Below are positions 50,179 to 61,890 of a stretch of DNA of 64,000 nt, one piece after another. Source of the stretch: Holtermannia corniformis (taxonomy: Eukaryota; Basidiomycota; Tremellomycetes; Holtermanniales); contig BCIJ01000002.1 of assembly GCA_001599935.1 (NCBI GenBank), positions 1,162,035 through 1,226,034 of the forward strand, given 5' to 3'. The position numbers were made by a program, and so were the translations under genes. The notes below the pieces were generated by a model that made no database searches, was not told the DNA's origin, and was given only the letters and a program-made list of their open reading frames with translations. Every line of letters starts with the position of its first letter. Position 1 is the stretch's first letter.

Positions 50179-53100
50179 TCAGAAACTGAATATGTATTTG
50201 CCCCGCTTGCCGAACGGGTAGACGATGAGCGTCGCAACAAACAGGCCGATACAGAGCCCGATGCCAGTCTGCACCATGCGGATGCTGAGTCGCGTCAGAC
50301 AGCTTCTCGAAGGTGAGATGAACAGACCTGACAACGACCGAACTGTTGATGCTCGAGCTGTTCGAAGACGAGTCGTCGTCGTCTGTACTCGAGCTCAGAC
50401 CGCCAGCGGCGGCGATAGCGTTCGGGACAAGCAGCAGTACACCAACGACCATCGAAGGGAAAGCCGAGCCGCCAGCAAGGCGCGAGTACATGTTGCCCAA
50501 CACGCCGAGCGCAACGGCACCGACGGCCGACGAAACGTTGGACTGCGAGATATGCTGCGAGACAAAGTAGTTGGCGACGTAGCCGCCCGACGCGACGACG
50601 ACCATGACAATGATATCGCGCGAGCGCCAGTCTGCCCGGTTCCATACCGCGAGAGAGTAGGCGAAGATTGGGACGAGGAGAAAGAGCCACCATGCGGATG
50701 GCTCATTGTACCACCAGTTGTCGGTCAGTGCTGGATCGCGATAGCATGCGACCTGGGTCATGGAGCTCGAGGTGCCGTTGGTGAATGTAAAGGTGCCTAC
50801 GGGGTCAGTGGCGAACACGAAAGCGCACAAACGTACCATTGTTGAATGTTTGGTCCCACTCCGTGTTGTTGGTCTTCATCGAGCCAGAGAGGTAGACGGT
50901 CGTGAGCGCGCTGCTGTCAACCGAGACATCCTCGGCAGTCAGTTGCTCCGGACCAAACGCATCGTAGATTTGAGAGCCAATGCTGATCCCGAACGACAAA
51001 AAGAGGGTGTACACGATCGCCGCCGTCTGTCTCGATAAGTACGGGTTGGACAATACACTGGTGACTGACGATCCGACTGTGTGGCGTCAGCGTCGATTCT
51101 ACATCGCTGACAAGACTCACATGGCACCGGCAACAATGTTTCGAGATCCCAGTTCAAGAGCGCCGAGACAGATGAGCCAGCCGGGCAGGATGAGGACGAT
51201 TGACGCCTGTGCACGTCAGCTGGCGCTTTTTACGGAGGGTGACCACCAACAGAGACGACCGATTGGTAACAAAAGTAGTGTGTACTGCCAAGACCGCGCT
51301 GATCAAGTCAGCGACTGTTTACCCTAATGCTCGCAACTCACCGCAATAAAGCTGATAAACCCGGCCGTGACAATCTCCCAGACATTCGCAATGCGCCGAT
51401 GCCTCGCGGCTACCGTGAAATTGACCCAGGCGAGGAAAGCGCCAAGCACGGCAGAAGCGCAAATGTCAAGGAAGGCGCCGGAGAACGCAACCGGCGCTGC
51501 GGTCGCAGAAGCGACAGCAGCGGCAAGGATCAGCACCCAGTTCGGGTATGGGCGCATCTGCTTGGTGACGCGGCGGAGGACGCGCGAGCCCTGAGTAGCC
51601 GAGATCTCGTCGCGGACGACCTTGCGGTAAATGTCGTGCACCAGGGCCAAGCGGTAGAGATCGAGTGTACCTTTGGGTCTGCACGTATTAGTGGTCATTA
51701 CTATTGCGCGCCAACGCACTTCATCATGAGAATGTCGGTCGAGTGAACGTCGGTATCGCGAAAGGCGACAATCAGAACCGAAGGAAAGTACACAAACGAC
51801 GCATTGACGCCGAGAACGTCCGATGTAGCGTCCAGCCAGGTCTCCAGGCTGTGACTGGGAGCGCCAAACCTGCCACAGTCAGCGTGACAAGACATTGCAC
51901 ACTCACGTCAGGAGCGCCTTTGCGAGGTGCTCAATGAACCGCTTGCGCTGCAAGATGCTCGACAGATGCTTCGTGATTGCAATCTGCGTTTGCTTGCGCT
52001 TGCCACGCCGGTTCTTGCGTTTCCCCTGTTTGGCATGCTTCTGCTCCTTTTCATCCTTGAGAGCGCCAGCCTTTGCGACCTTGGCCCCAAGGCCCCGCCC
52101 AAGACCCTCGGCGAGCGCCGCCTCCGCCTCCGCCTTGTCCTGCGTCGGCAGACCGTCTTCTACTTTGACAGCCAGAGCGTGCGCATCCTCCTCTGCGGCT
52201 TCGGCCTCTTGCACGCCCTCATAGCGACTGATCTTGCGCTGACCCGTGTTCGTTTCCATGTGGGAACCTGTTGCAGGCGCGTATCGAGCAAGTTCCGGAT
52301 TGGCAATCGCGGCAAGGCCAGACGTAGTGATGACCAGAGCCGCCATTGTGCGATACGTCTCATTCTGTCGGTTGGCACCGAATAAGCCGCTGGCCGAGCC
52401 GATCGGGTCGACTCCGGTCCCCGGCCACAAGTAGTTGAGCGGTTCAGTGATGAGTGATCGGACTCGCTGGGAAATGGTCGCGTTGAGTGCTGGCGACAGC
52501 GGGGATGAAAAGTAGCGAGCTGGGATATAGGGCTCGTTGACGTCTTGGCTGCGATGCGGCAGCTCGGAACTGGCTTCCTTGTCAGTTTGGCGGCGAGGCA
52601 GCGGCTCGGTCTGTTCATGGCGTAGAGCTTGAGATGGCGCTGGCTCGTCTGCGGCCTTTTCGGGATCGGCAATCGACGCTGGACGCTTCAACGACGGATC
52701 GTTGGACGCGATCGAACCCTGGCGACTCGAGTGACCGCCGTCATCGCTTTCCCAGGTCGAGCTACAATCGCTGGCAAAGCTGCTGGCTCGCGATGTCCGA
52801 CTGCCGATCTCAAACAGCCCCTTGCGGCTCCATCGGCGCCGTCGATGCTTGTTGGCTCCAGTGTGCGCAAGGAAGCGCGACTTCCAGCCCCGGCCGGTAT
52901 TCCGTTCCATCCGCTCCTCTTCGTCCATCCCGCGCTCGTCGCCTTCTTGCAGCTTGTGGCGATACAGCCCGAGCAGCGTCGACATGACCCCGCCATGGTG
53001 CTCATCATCACTATCCGAGTTTGACGAGCCGGACGAGTCGTAAGAGCCAGAGGAATGATGCCGGCTTCGCTCTCGAGGAGGGAGCGACGTTTCAGAACTC

Positions 53101-53576
53101 AGCGACACTGCGTCTTCGTCGTCCGAGCTGGCGTTTGGTGGTGGCCCGCGAGTGTGTGCCCGTACCATCCGCCGCGCCTCTGCTCGAGTCGGGTCGTGCT
53201 GGTCAGAAGTGAGAGACGAGCGGAGAGGCGCCTTGGTGTTCTGCCGCGAAATGCGAGGGCTGCAGGGTCAGCTGCCACCGATGAATTCACCGTAAACGCA
53301 CCTCGAGGTTGCATCCAAGCGCGGCGACCGCTGGCTTGGACCCGCTTCCGGCTCCTCATCTCGCATCCCTGTCAAGTTGGGAGCCGAGCTATGAGTCCTT
53401 TGCTTCTGCCAGTGTACACGCAGTGGCGCAATAGGCTCCTCGTACGGCGGGTTGGCTTCCATGTCTTGAGACGGTCGCCGTTCCATCATCGTCTGCGACG
53501 AGTCTGCCGACACGACGGGCGAGGCGTCTGCCGCCATGGGCTCGTGGTCTGAGCTTGCAGGTGAGCAAGACGCCAT
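50179..53576 (-). CDS. PRM10-like multi-pass membrane protein (ThrE/DUF1212 family)
   Basis: Fungal membrane protein related to pheromone-regulated Prm10 and to bacterial threonine/serine exporters; the transported substrate is unknown. Exon 1 starts MASCSPASSDHEPMAADASP at 53576 and splices in frame to a long Ser/Arg/Asp-rich cytosolic region. The transporter part begins with ITKHLSSILQRKRFIEHLAK, continues FGAPSHSLETWLDATSDVLG, SFVYFPSVLIVAFRD, LYRLALVHDIYRKVVRDEIS and hydrophobic helices (NWVLILAAAVASATAAPVAF, IVLILPGWLICLGALELGSR). The second half has an Asn/Ser/Thr-rich loop, VMVVVASGGYVANYFVSQHI, and a last exon with MVQTGIGLCIGLFVATLIVY ending YIFSF at TGA 50179. About ten helices; roughly 950 residues. 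Confidence 0.9.
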
Positions 53577-55787
53577 GGTGGTGACCGTTGCCTTGATGTC
53601 AACTGAGTTTCAGGGTTGACTGAGTGACGAAACCGGCACCGCGCACAGCTCTTGACTGACGACCGAGGTCCTGTGCCCGCCCGGTTCCTTGTGCCCGCCA
53701 GGGTTGCTGCTTGCGCGCGCAGTCACCCTCGAGCGAGCCAACGGCCGAGATAGAAAATCGCTGCCGACATGTTGATGCACGTGTCGTACGTCATTGCCGT
53801 GGAAACTGTGCGGTTCCAGGACTCCGGGTCGCACTTGCGTAAGCCGGGTCGGCAGCGGTCGACTCTGGATGTTATCGAGTTGCGTCATTGAAACGGAGAG
53901 CCTGTCGATGCTTGAACATGCGAGGATCACCGCAGACCAAATAACAAAGCGTCAGAATATTAGTAACGCGTTGGTTTGTCAGGGAGATATACAGTCAGCA
54001 ATGTCGCGGTCAGCAAGCACAGCACAGCGTGTGAGTGTCAGTCAGAGTAAGCAGCTTGCCATCCATACTATGACCTCGATCCATGACTTACTGGCAGACA
54101 GTCTGGCACTGACAGCGATACTGAAGCGATCTGAAGGCGATGTGACCACCAAAGTTGACGCGTACAGCCTATACACGCCTTTGGTGTGCACGGTTGCTGC
54201 ACGTGCTGAACGAGAGATGCGATGCCTTCCCCCAGTGATCCCAACTGCGACGACGGTTCAGTCCTTGTCAGCGTCGTGTAACACTTGAGGACTGCTTTCT
54301 ACAGCACCTGACGCGTCCGCAGCGTCGACAGGGGCCGCCAACTTAGCTTTGAGCACCAAGTCTCATATCTACCGCTCGTGCTCATCGACCTCACCGCAGC
54401 GGCGTTGACAGCTCACCGGCGTGACAATCGTCTTCAATTGGACTTGTGCTGGCCTTGACTTGGAAGATGGCTCGGCGACGGTGTCGGTCGCGGACTGATT
54501 GCCCCTCAGTAGAGTTTCTCGTCAGGGATGTTCCGACGCCTCCTATCTGATTAACGTATACAAGACGACGACAACGGCAGCAAAGTCATACGGAAAGCCT
54601 ATAGGAGAGCTCAAGAGTACTCGCAAAAGAGTGCACACATCCGTCCTGCCAGTACGCCATCTTTGCGCTCCATCTGGTCCGCGCTCACGGCCGTGCATCG
54701 GCAAGCAAGTGTCGGGAATCGCTCATGCAGGCCAGTCTGCTGTGAGATACCAGGGTGCGTTCATTGGCTGACACCGTCGCAGAGCATGCAGCACGGTGAG
54801 CGCGAGTATGGTATCACCAGCCAGTGTCGCAAGAAGGTTACGTTCGGCCCAAAGGAGGTCACTGTGATGATCGCTCGCAACTCGAAAAGCTTCGATGTCG
54901 GCGTCCAAACTGCAGCACTGCTGCCTGCCTACCGACCTACACACGGCCGGCCGACAGTTCAGGCTCAATCATCAGCAGCATCGCTTACCCAAACCATTAC
55001 GTGCAACTGAAGGTGCGCATACTAGGCCAACATCAATGACCATACGCTGATAAACTATAAAACAGTCTACGCCAATACCACGACAAATAACGAAGCTTGT
55101 GGATATTGCAGCGACGGTCTTCCCCTACTGGAAAGGGTATCGGGAGTCCAACCTGATCAGGCGCGTCCACTCTGCTTCTCCGCCGGGGTGCTGCCTGGAT
55201 AAGGCTGATACCTTGTGGTAGTGTCGACTACCGTGTACGAACCTCCAACACCAAGCTCGGCATAAAAACCGGCGCCCTGTACACCAACTTCAAGGAGAGT
55301 AAGCTCCGCTGGCTGACTCACAAGATCGTGGGCACCGATGACATTCACGTCTGATAAGAGGTTAGAGCTAGCTGTTGTATCCGATCGATGGCAATACAGC
55401 TCATACGTCGCAGCTCATACATCCAGCATCCAAAGTCGCTCAGCGTTCTGCTCCGGCAGTCGTCTCAGTCTGGATCCATCCAGTTCATCAGTCGTACGAG
55501 TACCGCCCGTGGTGCACCAGCTTCCGCTCCCAACCTGGGCGGTACCTGGAAAGAGTGAAAAGGTGGAGAGGGCACCGACTCCGATAACATGGTACGCTCA
55601 ACCGCTGACCGCTTCTTGCGAGCCCGAACAGAGGCTGACGATCCCACTCATCCAGATCCGCCCAACTTGTATGGAAGAGTGCTGCTTCCATGCACTCCTG
55701 CAAAACGTATGTGGTGACTGGGACGCACACACGGTCAGGGCAAAACATTTTTGGGAACTTATCTGTTTTCACACGAGAACCATATCA
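53577..55787. other. Gene-poor stretch upstream of tRNA-Glu
   Basis: 2.2 kb with no confident gene. Several open frames look partly protein-like, e.g. 53908-54288 plus, 54784-55010 plus and 55157-55345 minus. They lack recognised families and a consistent splice pattern. The sequence is less GC-rich than the flanking exons. Confidence 0.4.
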
Positions 55788-55871
55788 TCCCTGCTAGTAC
55801 ATCGGCTAGTATACCCGCTTTTCATGATTGATTCGGCGCGGGCGAGCGGGGTTCGACTCCCCGGCAAGGAA
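55788..55871 (+). tRNA. tRNA-Glu (anticodon TTC) with a 12-nt intron
   Basis: Acceptor 5' strand 55788-55794 pairs with 55864-55870 with one C-A mismatch. The D-arm region contains TAGTACATCGG (A box). Anticodon stem CCCGC (55814-55818) pairs with GCGGG (55838-55842). The loop is TTTTCA, then the intron at 55825-55836, then C, giving anticodon TTC at 55821-55823. The T arm CGGGG-TTCGACT-CCCCG (55847-55863) contains a perfect B box. A run of five T at 55876-55880 is the Pol III terminator. The intron sits at the canonical position after base 37. Confidence 0.9.
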
Positions 55872-55875
55872 TTTC

Positions 55876-55880
55876 TTTTT
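55876..55880 (+). terminator. Pol III terminator of tRNA-Glu
   Basis: Five T residues begin 5 nt after the discriminator base of the tRNA, as expected for an RNA polymerase III terminator. Confidence 0.85.
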
Positions 55881-57031
55881 ACCCACGGCTTTTTTGCCGT
55901 CCTTGCCAATCACAATGGGCGCACCCAGCACCCGACGCCGTCGTACGCCAGTGTCATTCACTGCCGATGCTGCGTATAGTGCTCACTGGCTCAGCCAGTC
56001 GCTCTCGCGGTGTTCCTCAATAGCTGCGCGCAGGTGGTCATACATCGGTCATACAGGATGCCGAAGATCTCTACGTTGTCGGCAGCGCCAGCCGCGACTG
56101 CCTCTATGTACTTCTCCGGGCTTCGGGCCGAGGATAATTTGGATACTGCAGCTTGGTGTGGCTCATGTTGCTTCACCTCGGCATCCTCCCCAGGACCTCC
56201 ACAGAACTAAGCGAATGGATACCCGCCAAGATTCCTGACCGCCAAGACGAGAGCATGCGGAAAAAGCGAAACGCGCCTCGCGCCGAACATGCAGCGCAGC
56301 GCCATCGGGGCGTCAAGGTATCATGCTGGCGCAGTTGCCAAGATCCGAAGCCAAGCAAGCATGTCCACCGAAGCGTGCTCGGTGCTTTCATGCCACGCTG
56401 CTAGACCGCATGTGTCGGGCGCGTTATCGACGCCCGCATGAACCCTCGCAGCCCAAACGCGACATTCTCGGACGGGTGAGACGGATTTAGCGCTGCCCAG
56501 GAAAGCGTCATGGCTTGTTGGAGGTAACGGCCTCTAGCTCCGCAGTACGTCAAAGTGGCAGTGGATCGCCAATCTTCTCGGCAGTGTCTTCCCGCTCGAC
56601 TGGTTGAGCCAAATGAAGCAGCGCACCATCGCGTATGTGTCGCTCCTCGATGGCGAGCTCGCAGGTGTGCTCAAGTCTATTTGGAAATGCGTCGTCGAAG
56701 CGATCGGACCCTGCGAGCCCACATGAGCCACTTCATTGAACACATGGGATCGGCCGCCACGCGGCGCGGCTCCGGCGGATCTTCAGCCAAGCGAAGGGCC
56801 AGCGTTGGACACAAGTGCTCCACGCGGGCGCTCAAGTGAGGGCTGCACACCGCGCGGCATCCAAACGCCGGGTTGAGTAAACGCACTTACGGTTCGAGCG
56901 TGTGGTGCGGGTGGCCCCGGGCCGTATGAGGTGCTTATCGCGCATGTCTATGTCATTCTCTGGACCATCTGACCGATAGCGCTTTGTGGTTATAACTCAC
57001 TTTGCGGGAGCGTTTGCCACCACCCGCAAGG
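55881..57031. other. Gene-poor stretch downstream of tRNA-Glu
   Basis: It holds one possible four-exon orphan gene (56058-56726, listed separately) and the presumed promoter of the PTR2 transporter. Nothing else is recognised. Confidence 0.4.
56058..56726 (+). CDS. Possible four-exon orphan gene with an N-terminal membrane helix
   Basis: Hypothetical. Exons 56058-56107, 56152-56317, 56405-56475 and 56546-56726 join in phase. They give a protein starting MPKISTLSAAPAATASILVW with a hydrophobic segment (ASILVWLMLLHLGIL), then STELSEWIPAKIPDRQDE and a basic patch. VGRVIDARMNPRSPNATFSD follows, then TSKWQWIANLLGSVFPLDWL and QRTIAYVSLLDGELAGVLKS, ending GPCEPT. The introns are 44, 87 and 70 nt with GT...AG ends, but the first donor (GTACTT) is weak and branch sites are not clear. 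The composition is protein-like across exons, whereas each frame alone is short. No family is recognised. The chain could be partly wrong or a relic. Confidence 0.35.
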
Positions 57032-59191
57032 ATGTCTGACCGCGATCAACAATTGGCGCAAGCCGTGGCGATCCATCACGGCAATGACCTTCAGCCGGCC
57101 GTCTCGCCCGACCACAGCCTGAATGATGAGAAAAAGGACTTTGATGGCCTCACATCGACTCACATTGGCGCCGCTGGTGATTCGGAGGAGCTTGCGAGCG
57201 CCTTTGAGGCCGACTATCCCTCCCCCGAGCAGCAGGACGGGCCCAACAAGCTGCGGCGCATCGCTGGCGCGATCCCCTACACTGCGTGCGTTCCATGGTG
57301 AAAAGTGGAGGTCCTGCTGATGGGCTAGTTTCTTGATTGTTCTTGTCGAAGGTGCTGAGCGCATGTCGTATTACGGCTGCCAGGGTGTCTACACCAACTG
57401 TGAGGCGTCGCGCTGTTTGCGCATCGCTTGCTGACCATTACAGTCATCCAACGCCCTCTGCCTGTGGGCTCCACGACCGGCGCCGACCCGCTTCAAGTTC
57501 AAGCCGGTGCGCTTGGCATGGGTCAACGCGCCAGTACCGGATTGCAGACGCTCAACACTTTCTTGATCTACCTGCTTCCGATCTACGGTGCCATCCTCGC
57601 CGACACCAAGTGGGGTCGTTTCAAGGGTGAGTGGCGCGTGGCGGCAAAGATCTCAGCTCATCCCACAGCGCTCTGCATTTTCGCCGGCATCTGTCTTCTG
57701 GGTCATATCGTGCTCATCATCTCGGCCCTCCCGCCTGTCCTAGCCAACCCCAAGGGTGCCCTCGGTGCTTTCATCATCTCGTTGCTCATCATCGCGCTTG
57801 GTACCGGTGGCATCAAGTCCAACNTGTCGACGATGGTGGCCGACCAGTGTACCGACAGCCAGCTTCGCGTCAAGACCCTCAAGAACGGCGAGCACGTCAT
57901 CACTGACCCCGCGCTCACGATTCAAAAGGTCTTCCTTTGGTTCTACTGTGAGTAGCTCTCTCAGTCTAGGGTCTCACGCTGACTGATCAGTCTCGATCAA
58001 CGTCGGCTCCTTCTTTTCGATTGGCACGGCGTACGCCGCGCGTAACGTTGGTTTCTACCTCGCCTTCCTTGTACCGACCATCGGCTTCCTCCTCGCACCC
58101 ATCGCACTCTATCTCGGACGCGACAAGTTTGTCCACATCCCTCCCCGCGGCAGTGTCGTTCTCGAAGCCTGGCGCGTCTTCCGTGTCTCGTACAGTGCCA
58201 TCGCTGGCTTCAACCCCTTCAAGGCTGCCAAGGTTGCACGCAACGGTGACTTCTGGGCGCCCGCCAAGCCGTCGACTTACGACAACACCCCGTCTTCGGG
58301 TGGCCGGCCATCGTGGCTCACTTGGGACGAGGAGTTTGTTCTCGAAGTCAAGCGCACTTTCTCCGCCTGCAAGGTCTTCTTCTACTTCTACTGGCTCTAC
58401 TGGCTCTCGTACAACGTGAGTGTCTATCGCGTATCCGCAAGTCACGCTGACCTGCTCCAGCAAATCTCGAGCAACCTCGTCTCGCAAGCTGCCAGCATGC
58501 GTCTTGGCGGTGTCCCCAACGATGTGCTCAACAACCTCAACCCACTCTCGCTCATCATCTTCATCCCAATCATGGACAAGCTTGTCTACGTAAGTCACCC
58601 CGCCTCACGTTGTGCGCATGCTGACAAAGTCAGCCTGGTCTCCGCCGCTTGGGTATCAACTTTACCCCGCTCAAGCGTATCACACTCGGCTTCTTCATCA
58701 ACGCTCTCGCCATGGCCTACTCTGCTATTATCCAGGACCAAATCTACCGAAAGAGCCCATGCGGGACTTCTGCCACCACATGTGAGGAGGCCGCTCCCTT
58801 CTCTGTATGGCTCCAAGCGCCGTCGTACATCCTCGTCGGTATCTCGGAGATCTTTGCGTCCATCACCGGTCTCGAGTACGCCTACACCAAGGCTCCTGCA
58901 CGTATGAAGTCGCTCGTCATGGCGCTCTTCCTTCTCCAGAACGCTTGGGCCGCTGCTATCGGCCAGGCGCTCACGGCCGTCTCGGAGGACCCATACCTCA
59001 CCTGGAACTACAGTGAGTCCCGCTCGGCCTCTTCGTGACCGCACGCTCACTCTCATTCAGCCGCCTGTGCTGCTGCCACCGGTCTCGGTGGTATCGCCTT
59101 CTGGTTCATGTTCCGCAAGCTCGACGCCCAAGAAGTCGAGCTCAACAAGATTGGTACCGGCAAGCGCGAGGGCTTTGCCGATGAAAAGTAA
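57032..59191 (+). CDS. ptr2: PTR2-type proton-coupled di/tripeptide transporter (POT family)
   Basis: Plasma-membrane importer of di- and tripeptides. It starts MSDRDQQLAQAVAIHHGNDL. The family signature follows in FLIVLVEGAERMSYYGCQGV and FIQRPLPVGSTTGADP, then QTLNTFLIYLLPIYGAILAD and LLIIALGTGGIKSN. VSTMVADQCTD-type sequence comes next, with an ambiguous base at 57824 that leaves one residue (Leu, Met or Val) undetermined. Later landmarks are FLWFYCSINVGSFFSIGTAY, FYFYWLYWLSYNQISSNLVS, LNPLSLIIFIPIMDKLVYPG and EIFASITGLEYAYTKAPARM. The end is EGFADEK at TAA 59189. ERMSYYG holds the conserved proton-coupling ExxxY-like region. It is convergent with the mevalonate-pathway gene, 59 bp apart. 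Confidence 0.95.
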
Positions 59192-59250
59192 ACTGCGTGT
59201 CACAGCTAGAGTAATTGTATGAAGGATGCACTTGCTATATTCTCATCTCT

Positions 59251-60979
59251 TTAAGCCCGCGCCAGAGCTGCCTCTAGCCCATCCACCTCTGCAACCACGA
59301 CGTCACGCACGCCATCACCACCAACAGTCTCCCTCCCCGCCAGAGGGCAAACGCTCATCTCCGTCCACCCCTCCCACACTTTACCGACCGCGTCGACCGT
59401 CTCTGGCACATCAAACGCAAGGACGAAGATTGCGTCAAAGCCTCCCGCTGCGAGCGAATGTCAGCAATTCGAAAGCTGTGACGGTCAGGAAACGTACCGC
59501 CTGGGACGCCACCGCCAATGACGCCCGACTGCGCGACACATGCGTCCAAAAGCCGAGTTTGCGCCGGCGGTTCGATCGGGACGTCTGAAGCGGTGGACAT
59601 CTCCCTCAAGAGGCTCCGGATCGCCTTAAGCCGTCAGCGCCATCCTTTGAACACAGCAACATCCTTACCTCCATTGTATCTCTGAGTTCGATGAAGAGCT
59701 TGACCGTGGCGTTCACAGTATCTGCGTGAGGTGCCCACTGTCATATCTTGGTCAGGTTGATCATTGACTGTAGGAAAGGAGCTCACTTGTGTCCCAGCTG
59801 TGCTTGCAAGGGTCGCAACAGTCTGCTGATAGCCCACCGTATCACGCTCGGATTCAATCCCCAGCTCGCCCGCTAGCGTAGCCACGCGCTCGTTGGATAC
59901 AGACAAGGCTGTCCAGATCCGTACCGCTGCAGGTGTGAGTCGCAGCTCGGTGACCAGCTCGATCAACTAATTACTGACCATCCCTGGGGTTGGACTTGCG
60001 CCAAGCCAAGACTTTACCGACAAGACTTGGAGTATCACTGCCCGCATCGACGTCTGCGAGTAACAGTCTCGTTTGTGGCGGGAGAGTGAAGGGGGCAACT
60101 TGCTGGTTCCACGTAATGGCCGTTGGTTTCAGATGAGGGAGTAGCTCCTGAGCCCAATTCAGCTTGACTTTATGCCAACGAGCGAACAGGGTCACACTGA
60201 CAAAGGTTGGGTCGGCAACACCCTCTAGTGCGTCCTTGAGCCCTTCGGCCCTGAATCTCCGGTACAGCTGTGTCCCAAATACCGCACTCGACACATCAAA
60301 GCCGGAGCCGACTTTGCCCTGAGCGAGCGAGTGCGCGAATTGGGCGACAGAGTGCACAAACTCTCTGTCTGTGCTGACGGCGAGATGTCGGAATAGGGCG
60401 GCTACGAGGGACGTGACGAGTGCGGCGGACGAGCCGAGGCCCGTCTTGTTGGCCTTTGAGAGAGGCTTTGGGATTTTTGAGAACGGCGGGAGAGAGGCGA
60501 GGGATTTGATGGTGGTCGGGAGGGATAGGGCTGCTAGCTGTGTGTGCATGAGTATCACTTGGGTTGCAACTTGCAGAGCTACACACCTGCTCACGCTGGC
60601 TGTAAAAGTCATTGTCACCCAGAACAACGACCTTGAGCCCCCTGCCTGCCTCGATGCGCCGTAGCACCTCCTCGGCTCCCAGCAACTCCTTTGCGACCCG
60701 TAACACCGTCTCGAGTGTGATGCGCACAAACTTGTTCCGCCTCTCGCCCTCTTGCACCACAGCGTCCCGTTCGACACTATACGTCCACGACTCGTCGAGA
60801 AACTGCGCGGCCGTGACAACAATGTCTGTGCTCGAGCGTGGGTGCTCGAGCGGGGAGATTGAGCAGTAGAACCGCGAGGTGGTACCGATGACTACACCTC
60901 GATAGCTATCGTCGAGAACGAGATACCCACCCGCGGCCAAGACTTTACCTGGCGCGGAGACGGTCGTGCGCGAGGGCAT
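59251..60979 (-). CDS. erg8: Phosphomevalonate kinase (Erg8)
   Basis: GHMP-family kinase phosphorylating mevalonate 5-phosphate in isoprenoid and sterol synthesis. It starts MPSRTTVSAPGKVLAAGGYL, the family N-terminal motif, followed by VVIGTTSRFYCSI and VVVLGDNDFYSQREQ. LPPFSKIPKPLSKANKTGLG follows with the ATP-binding KTGLGSSAALVTSLVAAL and AQGKVGSGFDVSSAVFGTQL. WNQQVAPFTLPPQTRLLLAD and ADVDAGSDTPSLVGKVLAW come next. The C-terminal exons give LSVSNERVATLAGELGI and QSGVIGGGVPGGGFDAIFVL, ending LEAALARA at TAA 59251. All GHMP motifs are intact. Confidence 0.95.
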
Positions 60980-61328
60980 GCTGGCGCGTGATGTCGAGTG
61001 GGACGATGGGCAGCAAAGTCGGTGGTCAACGCGTGAGGATGTCGAGACCACGTGACATGACACGACAGCTGATGGCATCACTCTGTTCAGCGTCTTACAG
61101 ACCGCCCTGTATGGTAACCAGACGCCTCTAAGACTTATGCACCAACGCTGAACTGACTAGCGAGCAGAAAGTCTCGTCCGTTATTGGAATGAACCAAACA
61201 AACCACTCCTACCAACCGAGTCGGACGAGTCCCACCCATAGATCAAGAACGAGCCATTGATTCGTCAGCCCTTGTCATGTCTGGACTCAAGCGAAAGACG
61301 TGCACAACAGAGTCTTGTGGTTCGCAAG
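60980..61328. promoter_or_regulatory. Phosphomevalonate kinase promoter side
   Basis: 349 bp between the Erg8 start codon and the inverted-repeat element, in the divergent gap shared with the amino-acid transporter gene. No exon recognised. The element's left target duplication (AAG) is its last three bases. Confidence 0.4.
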
Positions 61329-61481
61329 CACTACGCGTCGGGCCATTCGTTACTTTTCGGTGACTGCAATTTGACCACTGTCCACACATTGACCACGTCA
61401 GGATCTGTGACGGTAATGTAACGGTAGTGTAACGGCATTGGGACGCATTATCACTACATGAATGTGACGGTTATGTATGAA
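61329..61481 (+). repeat. Left terminal inverted repeat of the CACTA element
   Basis: It pairs with 61891-62044. It contains clustered TGTGACGG, TGTAACGG and similar short subterminal repeats, the type of transposase-binding motif found in CACTA elements. Confidence 0.85.
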
Positions 61482-61890
61482 CAGCTAGAAAATACCAGTC
61501 CTTTAGTGTAATAGAAATGTGACGCCCTCGCCTAAGGAAGACGAGGACTGGGAGATCGAGGCGGGATCGGCGAAGATCTGCCTCCGGAAAGGAAACTCTC
61601 GGACGCGCAGCGGAAAGCGAGGTTCCGCACTACGAGGAACCTCGAGGATCGACGAGCGAGAATAGAGTGAGNACACTATAATAATCGAGCGATGTAGATA
61701 CAACAGGAGACGACGCGGAAGACGAGGGGCGCGCGCGGCGCGGCGGCACAGCCGCAACGCACAGACAGTGGTGCGATAGCACCAGTGGCACTCTGAGCGC
61801 CGCGAAGCGGCTACTCGCCACGTGACACCGCCATAGGCGTGACAAGAAATGGCTGTGGTATCATGTTTGTATCATGTTTGTATCCCAACC

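Noticed and set aside
53908..54288. 127-codon frame on the plus strand
   Set aside because: Codon third positions are not G/C-biased as in the confirmed genes here, and no domain or neighbouring exon was found.
54784..55010. 75-codon frame starting MQHGEREYG
   Set aside because: Isolated, no family, and its only apparent upstream intron would be 28 nt, shorter than any credible intron here.
55157..55345. Minus-strand exon-like frame with a CTAAC...CAG acceptor just upstream
   Set aside because: A plausible acceptor and donor exist, but no upstream exon with a start codon could be joined in phase.
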